Under the pieces are notes generated by a model. It saw only the letters and a program-made list of their open reading frames with translations, ran no database searches and was not told the origin of the DNA. From an uncultured Muribaculaceae bacterium (lineage in GTDB: Bacteria; Bacteroidota; Bacteroidia; Bacteroidales; Muribaculaceae): 43,110 nucleotides of DNA. The position numbers and the translations under genes were made by a program. Location of the stretch: contig CAJTMM010000024.1 in NCBI GenBank assembly GCA_910577465.1, positions 1-43,110 of the forward strand, in the 5' to 3' direction. Shown one piece after another: positions 40,469-43,110 of the stretch (the first letter of the stretch is position 1; the number at the start of each line of letters is the position of its first letter).

Positions 40469-40864
40469 ATGACAAAAAAGAAATATCTGTTGTCGCTGCT
40501 TGTGGTGATACTCACTGCACTCTCCCTGACATCGTGCGGCGACGAGTATTACGACTATTCACCCATAGAGGGCCGTTGGACGTTGGTGTCTGTCAACGGA
40601 ATTCCTATCGAGAACGAATATAACATCGAGGAATATGAGTTCAAGTCCGGAGGTAGAGGGTATTATGGCTATTATACCAACTATGGCTGGACTGAGAATC
40701 GCATTACCTGGGATCTGCTCGATGATAATTACGGTACGCTGCTGTATGTGTATTACCGCACGACCACACGCATTTATGAGGTGACTCTTACGCCCGATTA
40801 TCTGTATCTTACCGATACGGTGACCGGCAATCTGTTTGTGTACAAGGATGCATCTATCTGGTAG
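40469..40864 (+). CDS. Small lipoprotein, lipocalin-like
   Basis: Predicted outer-membrane or surface lipoprotein of 131 aa. The signal ends in LTSC with C23 as the lipid-anchored residue. The acidic residues right after it (GDEYYD) resemble the surface lipoprotein export signal known from Bacteroides/Capnocytophaga, so surface exposure is possible. The mature part is beta-rich, with many Tyr, and has a lipocalin-like start (IEGRWTLVSVNGIPI) reminiscent of lipocalin-type DUFs, but no ligand motif can be read. The start is ATG 40469. It is only 2 bp before the pseudokinase gene, so the two are co-transcribed. Confidence 0.8.
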   Translation: MTKKKYLLSLLVVILTALSLTSCGDEYYDYSPIEGRWTLVSVNGIPIENEYNIEEYEFKSGGRGYYGYYTNYGWTENRITWDLLDDNYGTLLYVYYRTTTRIYEVTLTPDYLYLTDTVTGNLFVYKDASIW

Positions 40865-40866
40865 TC

Positions 40867-41658
40867 ATGGAAGAATCACAACAGAAATGGACCGAAATAG
40901 AGCTTCTGCCTGAATGGGACGAAGAGTTCTACGATGTGTACACGGCAAAGAAGCATGGCAAGTGGCTCATGCTTAAGACTCTTAAGCCGGCTTATAAGGA
41001 TGATCCGCGTTTCCAGGCTATGATTGAGAAGGAGTTTGACGTGCGCTATAATCTCGCGCACTCCAACATCGTGATGATTAATGATTACGAGGATGTGCCG
41101 GGACTCGGACGATGCATAATCACTGATGATGTGTATGGCGATTCTCTGCGTAAGCTTATTGATTCCGGTAAGGTCGATTCAGCTCATCTCGATAAGGTGT
41201 GTACGCAGCTCGTCGATGCCATGGATTATATACAGCGCAACCATATTGTTCATTTCCCGATACGTCCCGAGACCATCATATTCACTGAGAATATAGGTAA
41301 TTTGAAGCTTATCGATGTGGGTTTTGACCAGTGCGAGCATCTGTCGCCCGCCGAGGCCACCGAAGATATTTATAGTTTTGGTAAGGTGCTGTCTGAGGTG
41401 CTTGACCACGTGTCTGACGCTCCGGCGTATCTGCGTAAGGTTGCCGACAAATGTTGCAATCCTGACCCGGCGCATCGCTACCGTAGTGTGCATCAGTTGC
41501 GTATGGCGTTAGCCCACCGTTCCGACCATAAATTTTATATAGCCATCATAGCGTTCTTGTTGCTTATGATAGCTTTGTTGGTTTGGTTCAGCTCGTCATG
41601 GGCGCCCGCGCAGACCACCCCCGCCAATCAAGCCATTTCCATAGTGTCATGTCAGTAA
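40867..41658 (+). CDS. Membrane-anchored protein-kinase-like pseudokinase
   Basis: Eukaryotic-like Ser/Thr kinase fold that has lost catalytic residues. The beta-3 lysine (K37 in MLKTLK) and a C-helix glutamate (in IEKEFDVRYNLAHSNIV) remain. The glycine loop is not visible. The catalytic HRDxKxxN is replaced by HFPIRPET (129-136): Asp is Pro, Lys is Arg, Asn is Thr. DFG is DVG (150-152). Only about 14 residues separate it from the DIYSFG helix start (167-172), so the activation segment and APE motif are lost. One TM segment (about 224-241) leaves a short periplasmic tail. At 263 aa it is a compact kinase. The GNAT gene overlaps its end by 10 bp. Confidence 0.85.
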   Translation: MEESQQKWTEIELLPEWDEEFYDVYTAKKHGKWLMLKTLKPAYKDDPRFQAMIEKEFDVRYNLAHSNIVMINDYEDVPGLGRCIITDDVYGDSLRKLIDSGKVDSAHLDKVCTQLVDAMDYIQRNHIVHFPIRPETIIFTENIGNLKLIDVGFDQCEHLSPAEATEDIYSFGKVLSEVLDHVSDAPAYLRKVADKCCNPDPAHRYRSVHQLRMALAHRSDHKFYIAIIAFLLLMIALLVWFSSSWAPAQTTPANQAISIVSCQ

Positions 41659-42779
41659 ATGTAGTAGCTATACCCCATGAGCCGAAGCCGCTGAAGAAAT
41701 TCGTGCGTTTCGGAATTGATTTGTACAGTCAGTCGCCTTATTTCGTCCCGCCTTTGATATTTGATGAGGTCGAGACGCTTATGCCTGATAAGAATCCCGC
41801 ATTTGAGTATTGCGATGCTCAGGCATTCATGGCTTATCGCGACGGTAAGCCGGTGGGCAGAATCGCTGTTATTATTAATAATGTGGTCAATGAACGTTCC
41901 GGCAAGAAGGAAGCGCGTTTCGGATTCGTGGATTTCGTTGACGATGCTGAAGTGTCGGCGGCGTTGTTTGCGGCAGCTGAAGACTGGGCGCGGCAGCATG
42001 GTATGTCCGAGATGATAGGTCCTATGGGATTTACGGATATGGACCATGAGGGGATGCTCGTGGACGGATTTGACGAGATGGGCACGATGGCGACTATATA
42101 TAACTATCCTTATTATCCGGAGCATTTGTCGCGTCTTGGGTATGTCAAGGATGTTGACTGGGTTGAATACCGGGTGGATGTTCCGTCGGAGGTGCCTGAG
42201 AAGTTCAAGCGCATATCCAATATCGTACGCGAGAAGTATGGTTTGCGTTCTATAAAGTTCACCTCCCGAAAGAAACTCAAGGAGCAATACGGGCAGCCGT
42301 TGTTCGATTTGATAAATGAAGCTTACGATAAGTTGTATGGATATTCCCCCCTTACGCAACGTCAGATAGACTATTATATAAAGAAGTATCTCGACATTCT
42401 GCGGTTGGATTGCTTGAGCGTAATCGTGGATGGCGCCGGTGAGCTTGTGGCGTTGGGTATTTCCATACCGTCGTTGTCGGCTGCGTTGCGTAAATCAAAG
42501 GGCCGTCTGTTTCCTTTCGGGTGGTATCATTTGCTTCGCAGCATATATGGCAAGAATGATACCGTCGACCTGATGCTGATTGCGGTAAAGGCGGAATATA
42601 TGAATCGTGGCGTCAATGCGCTGATATTTGATGACCTTATTCCTGTGTACAATGCTCACGGGTTCCGTGTTGCGGAAAGTAATCTTGAGCTTGAGGGCAA
42701 TGATTCGGTTCGGCTTCAGTGGCAATATTTCCCGCACAGACAGCATCGTCGGCGCAGAGCGTTCCGCAAGGATATTTAA
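41649..42779 (+). CDS. GNAT-superfamily N-acetyltransferase-like protein
   Basis: Protein of 376 aa with a GNAT-type fold similar to a widespread uncharacterised Bacteroidetes family. The ATG at 41649 is chosen because it gives MSVNVVAIPHEPKPLKKFVRF, the usual N-terminus, and overlaps the pseudokinase gene by 10 bp. An upstream in-frame start at 41583 lies deep in that gene. The N-terminal half has FIRFxxxLYxxxPYFVPPL-like FVRFGIDLYSQSPYFVPPL, GKPVGRIAVIIN and a motif-rich GPMGFTDMDHEGMLVDGFD; the C-terminal half has VDLMLIAVKAEYMNRGVNALIFDDLI. Substrate is unknown. No TM segment. An intrinsic terminator follows 11 bp after the stop. Confidence 0.8.
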   Translation: MSVNVVAIPHEPKPLKKFVRFGIDLYSQSPYFVPPLIFDEVETLMPDKNPAFEYCDAQAFMAYRDGKPVGRIAVIINNVVNERSGKKEARFGFVDFVDDAEVSAALFAAAEDWARQHGMSEMIGPMGFTDMDHEGMLVDGFDEMGTMATIYNYPYYPEHLSRLGYVKDVDWVEYRVDVPSEVPEKFKRISNIVREKYGLRSIKFTSRKKLKEQYGQPLFDLINEAYDKLYGYSPLTQRQIDYYIKKYLDILRLDCLSVIVDGAGELVALGISIPSLSAALRKSKGRLFPFGWYHLLRSIYGKNDTVDLMLIAVKAEYMNRGVNALIFDDLIPVYNAHGFRVAESNLELEGNDSVRLQWQYFPHRQHRRRRAFRKDI

Positions 42780-42790
42780 GTAATAAAGAG

Positions 42791-42817
42791 ATATCGCCTT
42801 GTGGGCGATATTTTTTT
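42791..42817 (+). terminator. Intrinsic terminator of the lipoprotein-pseudokinase-GNAT operon
   Basis: A perfect 8-bp stem ATATCGCC/GGCGATAT (42791-42798 with 42804-42811, 5-nt loop) is followed by TTTTTT. It begins 11 bp after the GNAT stop. Confidence 0.9.
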
Positions 42818-42891
42818 GCGTCGTGAAATTGGTGGTGTGCAGGTATTTAGCTGCGGGTATGAAAATTTCCGTGAAAAAAGATGCGAAAATA

Positions 42892-42923
42892 TTTGGTGGG
42901 AACGCCAAAAGGCTGTACCTTTG
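42892..42923 (+). promoter_or_regulatory. Tandem promoter 1 of a probable rRNA operon
   Basis: TTTG (42892-42895) and TACCTTTG (42916-42923) are separated by 20 bp, a textbook Bacteroidetes promoter. The TACCTTTGCAC...CGCTTTTGAG context resembles rRNA promoter regions of Bacteroidales as I remember them. No ORF of coding character follows before the window end. Confidence 0.75.
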
Positions 42924-42955
42924 CACTCGCTTTTGAGGGACAACCCCTCGGAGTC

Positions 42956-42975
42956 GCGGCGGAAGAGACCGCCGC
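42956..42975 (+). other. GC-rich hairpin between the tandem promoters
   Basis: GCGGCGG (42956-42962) pairs with CCGCCGC (42969-42975) around a 6-nt loop. It is followed by an A-rich tract, not T-rich, so it is not a terminator on this strand. It may shape the early leader of promoter 1 transcripts. Confidence 0.5.
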
Positions 42976-43006
42976 TGAAGAAAAAACAAAAAAAAGTTTG
43001 AAAAAG

Positions 43007-43038
43007 TTTGGTAGAATGAAATTTTCGCCGTAACTTTG
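43007..43038 (+). promoter_or_regulatory. Tandem promoter 2 of a probable rRNA operon
   Basis: TTTG (43007-43010) and TAACTTTG (43031-43038) are separated by 20 bp. Upstream is an A-tract region (42979-43006) like an UP element. Downstream, the leader AGAACATTGAAATAATTGCA near 43080-43100 resembles the boxA-like leader before 16S rRNA in this phylum. The gene itself lies beyond the window. Confidence 0.75.
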
Positions 43039-43110
43039 CAAAACTTTCGGCTCCCGGAAAAGACGCCGCGCCGCCGGCAGAGAACATTGAAATAATTGCA
43101 ATCAAGACAA

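Noticed and set aside
1..43110. CRISPR arrays, insertion sequences, phage genes and tRNAs
   Set aside because: I looked for evenly spaced repeats, transposase motifs and cloverleaf-forming sequences in the intergenic gaps and saw none; most gaps are too short or too AT-rich.

Overview
The window looks like a chromosomal segment of a Bacteroidales bacterium, most likely a gut member near Muribaculaceae/Bacteroides. Three things suggest this. Many gene starts are preceded by the Bacteroidetes -7 element TAnnTTTG, several with a TTTG -33 element 17-20 bp upstream. Several families are typical of the phylum (DUF4254, DUF4919, FKBP paralogues with an FkpA-like N-domain, endonuclease I with a T9SS-like tail, bacterial GH3). 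The division cluster has the Bacteroidetes gene order. The genus call is inference. I see no insertion sequence, phage gene, tRNA or CRISPR array.

Layout. 1-250: two minus-strand terminators and a small repeat/hairpin element. 248-6162 (minus): glycosyltransferase, DUF389 membrane protein, Wzx-like flippase, ruvB and a DUF4254 protein, tightly packed behind one promoter. 6212-9553 (minus): a secreted histidine-type phosphatase and a large unrecognised one-TM protein. 9697-24827 (minus): an uninterrupted dcw (division and cell wall) cluster, in transcription order rsmH-ftsL-ftsI-murE-mraY-murD-ftsW-murG-murC-ftsQ-ftsA-ftsZ. It ends in an intrinsic terminator after ftsZ and has no mraZ, murF or ddl. 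25072-28340 (minus): three FKBP prolyl isomerases predicted for three compartments (cytosol, lipoprotein, periplasm) with an embedded cysteine-free sirtuin. 28768-29271 (plus): an ECF-type sigma factor with a clear promoter and terminator and no visible anti-sigma gene.

29487-40269: mostly housekeeping genes: an Lrp/AsnC regulator, secreted endonuclease I, HAD phosphatase plus ribF (plus strand), then SpoU methyltransferase-serS-yqeY, a FemAB/CelD-like acetyltransferase, a SIMPL-DUF4919 pair and a GH3 adenylating enzyme (minus strand).

40469-42779 (plus): a compact three-gene operon of a small lipoprotein, a membrane-anchored pseudokinase lacking the HRD aspartate, and a GNAT-like protein, with its own promoter and terminator. 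It is the best candidate here for an undescribed system. The window ends with two tandem strong promoters and an A-rich leader that probably belong to an rRNA operon starting just beyond the right edge.

How the genes work together. rsmH to ftsZ supplies the septal peptidoglycan pathway: Mur ligases, lipid I/II synthesis, the FtsW/FtsI polymerase and transpeptidase, and the FtsQL/FtsA/FtsZ divisome. The flippase and glycosyltransferase probably act on surface glycans. The FKBPs probably assist protein folding across the envelope. All function calls come from reading motifs in the translations; no database search was run.
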